From Deltaproteobacteria bacterium (GTDB lineage: Bacteria > Desulfobacterota > Dissulfuribacteria > Dissulfuribacterales > S140-46): a DNA stretch of 7,438 bases. This document shows, in pieces, positions 1-5,378 of this stretch. The position numbers and the translations under genes were made by a program. Within the stretch, counting starts at the first letter, position 1. Each line of letters begins with the position of its first letter. The notes below the pieces were generated by a model. That model saw nothing but the letters and a program-made list of their open reading frames with translations. It did no database searches and was not told where the DNA came from. The DNA is taken from the NCBI GenBank assembly GCA_015491585.1, contig WFVQ01000158.1, positions 1-7,438 of the forward strand, written 5' to 3'.

Positions 1-681
1 CTTGAGCTCCCCTATTTCGGGCCACCTGGAACAGACCACCCGTTCCAGGTGATTTTCCCACTTCCCTGGTTCAAAGGCGTATCCGGCGTGAAAAATAGTG
101 GCATCCTCACTGGTTGTCAACCGATAATTCCCATACACTTCCGCGGTAGAGATGGAGTATGGAGGTTTGACCAGCAGGAACCAGCGGTGCGGCAGATCCA
201 CTGGCTCCAGCCTATCGCCTATCCCCCTTCCCAGGGCAGAGGGCCTATCGAGCAGAAAGAATGGGACGTCTGCCCCGATTCCCTTGGCGATCCTTGCCAT
301 CTCCCCGGCTCTCAACGGGGCCCCCAGCAGGCGGTTGAGCCCCAAAAGAACCGCCGCTGCATCGCTGCTCCCGCCGCCCAGGCCCGCACCAGAGGGGATT
401 ACCTTGACCAGCCCTATGGAGACGTGAACCCGCGCGCCAGAGGCGGAAAGAAACCGCGATGCGGCCTTCCATGCCAAATTCTCAGGCCCAGCCGGCACCT
501 CCAATCCTGCGGTCTCGAGTTCGATTCCCGGCCGCCCCTCCCTAACGGCCAGCCGGACGCGGTCACTGAGACAGACCTTGTGAAAAAGGGTGAAGAGCTC
601 GTGGTAGCCGTCTGGACGCCTGCCTGTGACGAACAGGAAGAGATTGAGCTTTGCCGGCGCATCGAGCTCCAATCTTAGCAC
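1..681 (-). CDS. ispE: 4-diphosphocytidyl-2-C-methyl-D-erythritol kinase, 3' end cut by window edge
   Basis: IspE phosphorylates CDP-methylerythritol with ATP in the cytosolic MEP pathway that makes isoprenoid precursors. The visible 227 residues start with an APAKLNLFL stretch carrying the family lysine (K11), then GRRPDGYHEL. The GHMP-kinase ATP loop PSGAGLGGGSSDAA lies at about residues 96-109, and GADVPFF supplies the likely catalytic Asp (D138). The frame is open to the left edge, ending near WENHLERVV, so roughly the last 55-70 residues of a usual 280-300 residue protein are missing. The start chosen is GTG at 681: GGGAG lies six bases upstream, and it places the APAKLN motif at the usual distance from the N terminus. 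It follows the DUF1844 gene by 18 bases, which suggests one transcript. Identity is very secure. Confidence 0.96.
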   Translation of the reverse strand, partial: MLRLELDAPAKLNLFLFVTGRRPDGYHELFTLFHKVCLSDRVRLAVREGRPGIELETAGLEVPAGPENLAWKAASRFLSASGARVHVSIGLVKVIPSGAGLGGGSSDAAAVLLGLNRLLGAPLRAGEMARIAKGIGADVPFFLLDRPSALGRGIGDRLEPVDLPHRWFLLVKPPYSISTAEVYGNYRLTTSEDATIFHAGYAFEPGKWENHLERVVCSRWPEIGELK

Positions 682-699
682 TGAACTCCCTTCCCGCCC

Positions 700-987
700 C
701 TATGCCGGGTCGAGCCCCACGTACCTCATCCTGAGGTCGTATAAGATGTTGTCTAAAAGGGCCTTCTCCTCATCGCTCAGATTGCCCCTGGTCTTCTCCT
801 GGAGCATGGCTAACGTGTCGATGGTATGCTTGGCCAGCACGAGATCCTGCTTCACCTCTCCGGAGGATGGTTCCGGCAGGACCCCGAGATGTACCAGCGC
901 AGAGGTGTTTATGGAAAGTACGAAGGTGGAAAAGGTCACCTGTGGAAGCGGGGGTGCCTCTTGCCTCTGCTCCTTTTCTTCAGCCAT
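700..987 (-). CDS. DUF1844 family protein, 95 residues
   Basis: This is a small soluble protein of unknown function. It has a charged N terminus (MAEEKEQRQE), then PQVTFSTFVLSINTSALVHLG, a GEVKQDLVLAKHTIDTLAMLQEKT-like helix and the tail ILYDLRMRYVG. This arrangement is typical of DUF1844. No catalytic residues or membrane segment are visible. The start is the ATG at 987, preceded by GGAGGAAGAG; the frame remains open upstream but that part lacks family similarity and runs through the promoter. It is the first gene of a two-gene unit with ispE, 18 bases away. Members often sit beside isoprenoid or housekeeping genes in this bacterial group, but the context does not establish a role. Family assignment is from sequence recognition alone. 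Confidence 0.9.
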   Translation of the reverse strand: MAEEKEQRQEAPPLPQVTFSTFVLSINTSALVHLGVLPEPSSGEVKQDLVLAKHTIDTLAMLQEKTRGNLSDEEKALLDNILYDLRMRYVGLDPA

Positions 988-1023
988 CTCTTCCTCCTCG
1001 CGCCAAGGCGCATTTTTTTCGAA

Positions 1024-1051
1024 ATTATAATCACGTAGCAAAAAAAGACAA
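1024..1051 (-). promoter_or_regulatory. Sigma-70-type promoter for DUF1844-ispE
   Basis: On the minus strand TTGTCT (1051-1046) is followed after 16 bases by a perfect TATAAT (1029-1024). Transcription would begin near 1017, giving a 5' leader of about 30 nt before the ATG at 987. ATTATAAT is self-complementary, so a TATAAT also reads on the plus strand (1026-1031) toward cutA, but no -35 box supports that direction. Confidence 0.6.
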
Positions 1052-1055
1052 ATAG

Positions 1056-1074
1056 GGCGCCAGGAGGTGGCGCC
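1056..1074. repeat. Perfect 7-bp inverted repeat in the DUF1844/cutA divergent spacer
   Basis: GGCGCCA and TGGCGCC flank a GGAGG loop. Read on the minus strand the hairpin is followed by a T-rich run, as in an intrinsic terminator that would block leftward readthrough into the DUF1844 promoter. Read on the plus strand it lies in the presumed cutA leader. It could equally be an operator. The function is inferred. Confidence 0.45.
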
Positions 1075-1130
1075 TGCCATGAAAGGGCGTAAAATGCAGC
1101 AGACACAGAAAGGAGCGACAGGAGGCCGAT

Positions 1131-1457
1131 ATGGAGCAGAAAGGAATCGCGGTTGTGCTGACCACCACCGAAACCAGGGAGGATGCCGAGAAGATCGCCG
1201 CATCCGCGGTAGAGAGGCGGCTGGCCGCCTGCGCCCAGGTGGAGGGGCCTATCACGAGCTTCTACTGGTGGGAGGGGAAGATGGAGCGGTCAGAGGAGTG
1301 GCTGGTGCGCCTCAAGACCACATGGGAACGCTATACTGACCTGGAACAGGCGATAGTGGAGGTCCATCCCTACTCGGTCCCGCAGATAGTCGCCCTGCCC
1401 GCAGAACGGGTCCTGGAAGAGTATAAAAAGTGGCTCTGCTCCGAGGTGACGGGTTGA
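1131..1457 (+). CDS. cutA: CutA-family protein (divalent cation tolerance), 108 residues
   Basis: CutA proteins are small ferredoxin-like-fold trimers linked to divalent metal tolerance; their molecular function is not firmly settled. The full family pattern is visible: VVLTTTETREDAEKIA at the N terminus, RRLAACAQV at 29-37, ITSFYWWEGK at 41-50 and EVHPYSVPQIVALP at 77-90. Length is normal for the family. The ATG at 1131 is preceded by AGGAGG with a good five-base spacing. The gene stands at the head of the rightward group and ends 102 bases before hisI. A TTGACA box spans its stop codon and a terminator-like hairpin follows, so it is probably transcribed apart from hisI, or only partly read through. 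No convincing promoter of its own was found in the 143-base spacer. Confidence 0.96.
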   Translation: MEQKGIAVVLTTTETREDAEKIAASAVERRLAACAQVEGPITSFYWWEGKMERSEEWLVRLKTTWERYTDLEQAIVEVHPYSVPQIVALPAERVLEEYKKWLCSEVTG

Positions 1458-1482
1458 CACCTGCGGCGTCGGTCATTAAACA
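1454..1482 (+). promoter_or_regulatory. Possible promoter for hisI-hisG-engB
   Basis: A perfect TTGACA (1454-1459) overlaps the cutA stop codon. The best -10 candidates at 16-17 bases, TTAAAC (1476-1481) and TAAACA (1477-1482), each match only three of six consensus positions. Transcription would start near 1489, just before the hairpin at 1500. Confidence 0.35.
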
Positions 1483-1499
1483 TCCCGGAAGGGCGGTAC

Positions 1500-1537
1500 G
1501 CGGCCGGGCGCTGGCCGTGGCGTCCGCTTCTTTTTTT
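1500..1537 (+). terminator. Intrinsic terminator or attenuator between cutA and hisI
   Basis: A GC-rich hairpin is followed by CTTC-like bases and seven T. GCGG (1500-1503) can pair with CCGC (1524-1527), with two more pairs inside after a mismatch; alternatively CGGCC (1501-1505) pairs with GGCCG (1513-1517). The T-tract ends 22 bases before the hisI ATG. It may end cutA transcripts, or control readthrough from the TTGACA box upstream. Confidence 0.5.
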
Positions 1538-1559
1538 GGAAAGGGGTCTGCCAAAAACG

Positions 1560-1946
1560 ATGAAAAGCGATGAAATCGTAGCCTTCGACAAGGCCGGTGG
1601 ACTTGTGCCCGTTATCGCGCAGGACTGGCAAACCGGCGAGGTCCTGATGCTGGCCTACATGAACAGCGAGGCCTGGGACAAGACCTTGGAGACCGGAAAG
1701 GTTCACTACTGGAGCAGGTCGCGGCAGAAGCTGTGGCTCAAGGGCGAGAGCTCCGGGCATGTCCAGCGCGTGAGGGAGATATTCGTGGACTGCGACTCCG
1801 ACACCATCCTGGTCAAGGTGGAGCAGCTTGGCGGGGCGGCCTGCCACACCGGACACAGGAGCTGTTTCTACAGGAAGGTGGAGGACGGTGCCTTGGTCAC
1901 CGTTGGAGAGAAGGTATTCGACCCAGAGGAGGTCTATGGAAAGTGA
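1560..1946 (+). CDS. hisI: Phosphoribosyl-AMP cyclohydrolase
   Basis: HisI opens the adenine ring of phosphoribosyl-AMP, the third step of histidine synthesis, as a cytosolic zinc- and magnesium-dependent dimer. Visible motifs are GEVLMLAYMN (26-35), HYWSRSR (49-55), GHVQRV (66-71), the metal-binding DCDSD (77-81) and the zinc cysteines C95 and C102 in CHTGHRSCFYR. There is no HisE domain, so this is the monofunctional form; at 128 residues the length is normal. The ATG at 1560 was preferred over an in-frame TTG at 1536, because the TTG lies in the T-tract with no ribosome site, while AGGGG precedes the ATG (spacing 13, rather long). Its TGA overlaps the hisG GTG. The hairpin just upstream may regulate it. 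Confidence 0.95.
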   Translation: MKSDEIVAFDKAGGLVPVIAQDWQTGEVLMLAYMNSEAWDKTLETGKVHYWSRSRQKLWLKGESSGHVQRVREIFVDCDSDTILVKVEQLGGAACHTGHRSCFYRKVEDGALVTVGEKVFDPEEVYGK

Positions 1947-2815
1947 AACAGCTCAAGCTCGGAATACCCAAGGGCAGCCTGGAGAAGGCCACCATCGAGC
2001 TCTTCGCCAGGTCTGGATGGCATATAGAGGTACACCACAGGAGCTACTTCCCCGACATTGACGATCCAGAGATACAGTGCAGCATCTGCAGGGCCCAGGA
2101 GATGTCCAGGTACGTGGAGCAGGGCACCCTGGACGTGGGCATCACGGGTCTGGATTGGATCATGGAGAACGATTCGAAGGTGGTGAAGGTGGCCGACCTC
2201 ATCTACTCCAAAGTGAGCAAGAGGCCCGCCCGCTGGGTGCTGGCCGTACCGGCCGACTCGCCTTACCGCCGAGTCGAGGATCTTGAGGGGAAAAAGGTCG
2301 CTACCGAGTTGGTCAATTTCTCCAAGAAGTTCTTCGCCGAACGGGGGGTAAATGTCCAGGTGGAGTTCTCGTGGGGAGCAACCGAGGCCAAGGTGGTCTC
2401 GGGGCTGGCCGACGCCATCGTCGAAGTGACCGAGACCGGCAGCACCATCAAAGCCCACGGCCTGGTCATAATCGAGGAGCTTATGGAGTCGAATCCCCAG
2501 CTCATAGCCAACGAAAAGGCATGGAAAGACCCCTGGAGGAGGAAGAAGATCCAGCAGATCGCCCTCCTGCTCCAAGGCGCCCTCAAGGCCCACCGGCTCG
2601 TGGGCCTCAAGATGAACGTGCCGAGGCAGGGCCTGGACAAGGTGGTGAAGCTACTTCCCAGTCTCAATGCCCCGACCGTCTCTCCCCTATACGACCAGGA
2701 GTGGTTCTCGGTTGAGACGGTGATAGAGGAATCCACCGTGCGCGAGCTGATTCCCAGGCTCATAGAGAACGGGGCCGAGGGCATAATAGAATATCCTCTC
2801 AACAAGGTATTGTGA
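1943..2815 (+). CDS. hisG: ATP phosphoribosyltransferase, long form
   Basis: HisG joins ATP and PRPP in the first, feedback-controlled step of histidine synthesis. The 290-residue length fits the long form, which carries a C-terminal ACT-like regulatory domain (about 213-290) that binds histidine and does not need HisZ. The N-terminal part shows LKLGIPKGSLEKATIELF (4-21), GTLDVGITGLDW (61-72) and the PRPP-binding EVTETGSTIKAHGL (161-174). The tail includes LNAPTVSPL (241-249). The GTG start at 1943 overlaps the hisI stop by four bases; AGAGGAGG lies about ten bases upstream inside hisI, so translation is coupled. The reading frame is open further upstream inside hisI, but that part has no family match. 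hisI beside hisG without the other his genes implies a dispersed pathway. Confidence 0.96.
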   Translation: MKQLKLGIPKGSLEKATIELFARSGWHIEVHHRSYFPDIDDPEIQCSICRAQEMSRYVEQGTLDVGITGLDWIMENDSKVVKVADLIYSKVSKRPARWVLAVPADSPYRRVEDLEGKKVATELVNFSKKFFAERGVNVQVEFSWGATEAKVVSGLADAIVEVTETGSTIKAHGLVIIEELMESNPQLIANEKAWKDPWRRKKIQQIALLLQGALKAHRLVGLKMNVPRQGLDKVVKLLPSLNAPTVSPLYDQEWFSVETVIEESTVRELIPRLIENGAEGIIEYPLNKVL

Positions 2816-3474
2816 CAGGCGGCCTGCACGCCGTCCAGGCGGCGGGCCCCATGTCTCCGGTGCTGCGTATGGCCGCCAAAGGCAGATGCTTTAAGAACGT
2901 CTCGTTCGAGACCTCCGCCTTCTCCCCGACACAGATACCGGAATCAGACATCCCTGAGATCGCCTTTGCCGGCCGCTCCAACGTGGGCAAGTCTTCTGTG
3001 CTCAACCGGCTGTTCGGAACCAGAAAGATGGTCAAGGTCAGCTCGCGTCCAGGCTTTACCAAGTCCCTAAACTTCTTCACCGTGGATGGACGGTTCCGGT
3101 GCGTGGATCTTCCTGGATATGGATACGCCAAGGTTCCTCCCAGGGAGCGGGAGCGTTGGCTCAGGCTCACCGACGCCTATCTGAGGGGAGGGCGCGATAT
3201 CCGGGCCGTAGTGTGCCTGCTGGACATGAGGCGCCATCCAGACCAGCTGGACGCGGGGCTCTTCTCCTACCTTAGGGAGCTCGGGGTGGCGGCGGTAGCT
3301 GTGATAAACAAGGCGGACAAGGTTGCCCAGCCCAGGAGGAAAAGGGCCGTGGAGGCGATAACTGCGCTCCTGCCACCTCTGCGCCATCCCGTCTTCACCA
3401 TATCTGCCAGGACCGGCGAAGGATTCGAGGAGCTATCCTACTTTCTCTGTTCCTTGGTGGGTTCGGCAGGCTGA
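2812..3474 (+). CDS. engB: Ribosome biogenesis GTP-binding protein EngB/YsxC/YihA
   Basis: EngB is a small cytosolic GTPase needed for large ribosomal subunit assembly. All G motifs are visible: G1 GRSNVGKS (54-61), the G2 Thr in SSRPGFTK (T83), G3 DLPG (99-102) in VDLPGYGYAKVP, G4 NKAD (166-169) and G5 SAR (198-200). The GTG start at 2812 overlaps the hisG stop by four bases, matching the hisI/hisG junction, with AAGG four bases upstream. Typical family members begin about 20-30 residues before PEIAFAGRSN, so ATG codons at 2851 or 2869 are real alternatives; neither has a good ribosome site. The 3' end is overlapped on the other strand by the candidate selenoprotein gene. No clear terminator follows. 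Confidence 0.95.
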   Translation: MTGGLHAVQAAGPMSPVLRMAAKGRCFKNVSFETSAFSPTQIPESDIPEIAFAGRSNVGKSSVLNRLFGTRKMVKVSSRPGFTKSLNFFTVDGRFRCVDLPGYGYAKVPPRERERWLRLTDAYLRGGRDIRAVVCLLDMRRHPDQLDAGLFSYLRELGVAAVAVINKADKVAQPRRKRAVEAITALLPPLRHPVFTISARTGEGFEELSYFLCSLVGSAG

Positions 3475-3626
3475 GTTTTCTGCTGCGGCTTCTGCTTGGC
3501 CTGAGACCGGTCCCCGATCTCGCACGTCGGAGCCGCTCAGGTGGGCACACCCATCTTGGGCAACACCCAACGGTTCAGGGCTATCCAGATAGCGAGAACC
3601 AGAATCAGCCAGAAGAGATCATTCAT
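3438..3626 (-). CDS. Candidate small membrane selenoprotein, in-frame UGA read as Sec
   Basis: From the ATG at 3626 the frame encodes one transmembrane helix (about residues 4-17, FWLILVLAIWIAL), then NRWVLPKMGVPT and a UGA at 3539-3537. The frame stays open for 32 more codons: AAPTC, then a hydrophilic Lys/Gln/Pro-rich tail ending at TAG (3440-3438). If UGA is Sec the protein has 62 residues with Sec30 and Cys35 in a U-x4-C pair. A 13-bp hairpin begins exactly at the UGA. AGGAG lies 12 bases before this ATG; an earlier in-frame ATG at 3650 adds eight residues but is almost at the predicted transcript start. If UGA is a stop, the product is a 29-residue membrane peptide (3537-3626). A sigma-70 promoter sits just upstream. 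The function is unknown; a membrane-anchored thiol/selenol redox role is only a guess. Confidence 0.6.
3502..3539 (-). promoter_or_regulatory. Candidate bacterial SECIS hairpin at the in-frame UGA
   Basis: Taking U of the UGA as 1, bases 1-4 pair with 38-35, 5-7 with 32-30 and 8-13 with 28-23 (one G-U pair), with bulges only on the 3' side (A29, G33-U34). That gives 13 pairs with a nine-base loop CGUGCGAGA, whose second base is G, as expected in bacterial SECIS models. The loop starts 10 bases after the UGA, nearer than the roughly 16 or more bases usually required, which lowers confidence. Confidence 0.45.
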
Positions 3627-3662
3627 GCGGTTGCGCGGCTCCTTTTGCATGGTGTGCATTAG

Positions 3663-3690
3663 ACTATAAGGAGTATCCGCGGCCTGTCAA
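3663..3690 (-). promoter_or_regulatory. Sigma-70 promoter for the candidate selenoprotein gene
   Basis: On the minus strand a perfect TTGACA (3690-3685) is followed after 16 bases by TATAGT (3668-3663; five of six consensus). It begins immediately after the merR stop codon. The predicted start near 3656 leaves a leader of about 30 nt containing AAAAGGAG before the ATG at 3626. The spacer holds a CCGCGG palindrome (3677-3682). This promoter supports the view that a real gene lies here. Confidence 0.7.
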
Positions 3691-4113
3691 TCAAGAGCTG
3701 TACTTCTGTCCTGTGCTCCTGAATGCGGTGCAGGCCTTCCGCTTCTCCAGGGGGCAGTTCACTATGTTCCAACACGCGGTATAGTTGAGGAGTTTCTTGA
3801 TGCCGGCGATGCTTATCCCCTGGTCGTGGATCATGGAGCGCAGACAGGTGATCCATTGCAGATCGTTGAGGGAGTAGTAACGCCTCTGGCCTTTCCGGAC
3901 CGGCGTCACCAGCTTCTCTTTCTCGTATATCCTGAGGGTCCTTGGATGGACCTCCAGCATCCCTGCCGCAGCCCCTATGGAGAAGAGGGGTTTGTCGGGA
4001 TCCACAGAATCCACATCGTGCCAGATCTCCTGCCCGCCGGTAACGCCGCCGCGGTTCAGCAGACCCTTTTCCGACTCTTCCTTTGTCAGCTTGCCGGGAT
4101 TCAGATACGCCAT
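3691..4113 (-). CDS. MerR-family transcriptional regulator with Cys-rich CW-like tail
   Basis: This is a DNA-binding regulator of 140 residues. After a polar N-terminal extension of about 40 residues, the MerR winged helix runs LFSIGAAAGMLEVHPRTLRIYE (43-64), KLVTPVRKGQRRYY (67-80), then LNDLQWITCLRSMIHDQGIS and GIKKLLNY. This layout resembles HspR-type members. The C terminus has C114, C120 and C128 in ACWNIVNCPLEKRKAC, similar to the two-CW motif and possibly a metal or redox site. The ATG at 4113 has AAAGGAGG five bases upstream; the open frame extends upstream antisense to nothing meaningful inside nrfD and is not supported. It is the last gene after nrfD, 50 bases apart with a strong hairpin between. 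It may regulate its own operon or the neighbouring selenoprotein promoter, whose 16-base spacer is not the long spacer typical of MerR activation. Confidence 0.92.
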   Translation of the reverse strand: MAYLNPGKLTKEESEKGLLNRGGVTGGQEIWHDVDSVDPDKPLFSIGAAAGMLEVHPRTLRIYEKEKLVTPVRKGQRRYYSLNDLQWITCLRSMIHDQGISIAGIKKLLNYTACWNIVNCPLEKRKACTAFRSTGQKYSS

Positions 4114-4133
4114 GACTGCCTCCTTTGGCCAGG

Positions 4134-4154
4134 GGGCGGGGCATGGCCCCGCCC
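4134..4154 (-). repeat. Strong GC hairpin between nrfD and merR
   Basis: GGGCGGGGC and GCCCCGCCC form a perfect 9-bp stem with a three-base loop, nine bases past the nrfD stop and just before the merR ribosome site. No T-tract follows on the minus strand, so it is not a standard terminator. It may protect the nrfD 3' end or reduce merR expression. Confidence 0.6.
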
Positions 4155-4163
4155 AAGTGCCAC

Positions 4164-5351
4164 TTAGTGATCTCCCTCTGCCCTGAATACTCTGCCGAAG
4201 AGCCTCTCTCCCATGAGGAAGCCAGCTCCGCAAAGCCCGAGGGCCCCCAGCACCACCAGCAGCTCGCCGGCCGAGGGTGAGTAGCCGAGATAGGTGGAAG
4301 CGTTGTGATTCCAGGAGTACCAGACCGACACCTGCTGCCCGGCTGCAACCAGGTCGAACCTCTGGAAGAAGGCACCTACCAGGGCCATCACCGAGGCCGC
4401 AGACATGGCAGGCATGCTCTCCATCCTGGTGCCCACCAGTATCAGGAGGGGAAGCACCATACCTATGATAGTCTCGAAGACCCAGAAGTTTGTGGCCATA
4501 GGGCCCTTGATGAGATTTTCCGCCGCCACAATGGCCGCCTCGTTTCCGCCGGTATAGAAGGATATGAACCGCCACACCGTTGCCACCATGAGCAGGAAGA
4601 TGGTGAGAGCCAGGATCTTACCGGCGCTCTGGACGCCCGCCAGCGTGCCTGCCTCCATAGGCGCCTTGCGCATACGGTAGGAGAGGTGCGTGAAGAGTAT
4701 CAGTGCCGCGGCCCCACTCATGACCGCGGAACAGAGGAAATAGACCGGAAGCTGCGCCCCGTACCAGAATGGCCGGGCAGACAGAGTGGCGAACACGGCG
4801 CCGAGATTGGTATTGGCGCCGACTTCGGCCAGAGCGCCCACGACACCTATGGCCAGCGCCAGGGAGTAACGCCTGGTCAGGATGGCCAGGAACTCCACGA
4901 ACATACAGCTCACGGCCATGCCGTACAGGGTGCCCATCCACCATATGTTGGACGACAGATTGGGGGATGTGACGTTGTAGATGAGCATGCGCCACGGATT
5001 CTCCAGCTCCAGCCCTATGGCCATGAAGGCGGAGAGGATGGTGACAATGGAGAGGAAGACCGCCCTGTTGCCCAGAGGGGCCAGAGGAGTGCCTCCGAAT
5101 GCGTGTCCTATGGCCGCCAGCAGGCAAAGGCCGGTAGAGGTTATGGCGAAGAACGCATAAGTGGAAATGAGGATGCCCCAGGGCACCTCGCGGAACACCC
5201 CATAGACGTGGTGATGTCCCTTCACAAATGCGTAGAGGCCCGCCGCCAGACCTATGCCGGCAATGCACAGCATCCAAATGAGGGCCAGGTTGAAGCCTTG
5301 TGACGCCAGTTTCGGTTCTGATAGGGTCCCAGAAGTTGCGTTGACAGACAT
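4164..5351 (-). CDS. NrfD/PsrC-family integral membrane protein (HybB/DsrP-like)
   Basis: Members of this family sit in the cytoplasmic membrane and pass electrons between the quinone pool and iron-sulfur or cytochrome partners in respiratory complexes. The 395 residues contain about ten hydrophobic helices, roughly at 20-43, 57-82, 97-114, 136-158, 163-189, 199-222, 243-266, 288-307, 314-336 and 361-381. ENPWRM (117-122) and AFFQRFDLVAAGQQ (327-340) resemble conserved quinone-site regions of the HybB/HmeC/DsrP branch. The ATG at 5351 has AGAAGGAGG six bases upstream. It lies 27 bases after a small membrane-protein gene and before merR. No ferredoxin-like subunit, molybdoenzyme or cytochrome is adjacent, so the partner is elsewhere or absent. 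A sigma-54 promoter probably drives it. The family is certain, the exact complex is not. Confidence 0.93.
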   Translation of the reverse strand: MSVNATSGTLSEPKLASQGFNLALIWMLCIAGIGLAAGLYAFVKGHHHVYGVFREVPWGILISTYAFFAITSTGLCLLAAIGHAFGGTPLAPLGNRAVFLSIVTILSAFMAIGLELENPWRMLIYNVTSPNLSSNIWWMGTLYGMAVSCMFVEFLAILTRRYSLALAIGVVGALAEVGANTNLGAVFATLSARPFWYGAQLPVYFLCSAVMSGAAALILFTHLSYRMRKAPMEAGTLAGVQSAGKILALTIFLLMVATVWRFISFYTGGNEAAIVAAENLIKGPMATNFWVFETIIGMVLPLLILVGTRMESMPAMSAASVMALVGAFFQRFDLVAAGQQVSVWYSWNHNASTYLGYSPSAGELLVVLGALGLCGAGFLMGERLFGRVFRAEGDH

Positions 5352-5378
5352 GGTTGACCTCCTTCTATAGTTGAAATC

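Noticed and set aside
508..530. tRNA T-arm look-alike GTTCGATTCCC
   Set aside because: The flanking bases do not form the T stem, no acceptor, D or anticodon arms fit, and the bases are in-frame ispE codons (GIELETAG).
49..678. Long plus-strand open frame of 209 codons
   Set aside because: It is antisense to ispE, whose motifs are unambiguous, and its translation has no recognisable features.
1067..1339. Plus-strand open frame whose ATG at 1079 follows AGGAGGT
   Set aside because: It overlaps cutA in another frame, has an arginine/glycine-rich translation with no family features, and its ribosome site lies in the loop of a hairpin.
1733..1942. N-terminal extension of hisG within hisI
   Set aside because: The extension is an out-of-frame reading of hisI; HisG similarity begins right after the GTG at 1943.
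4114..4575. Upstream extension of merR to an ATG at 4575
   Set aside because: The added residues are a shadow of nrfD in another frame; the ATG at 4113 has an excellent ribosome site.
4305..5303. Plus-strand open frame of 332 codons
   Set aside because: It is antisense to nrfD and its translation is a histidine/glutamine-rich shadow of membrane-helix codons.
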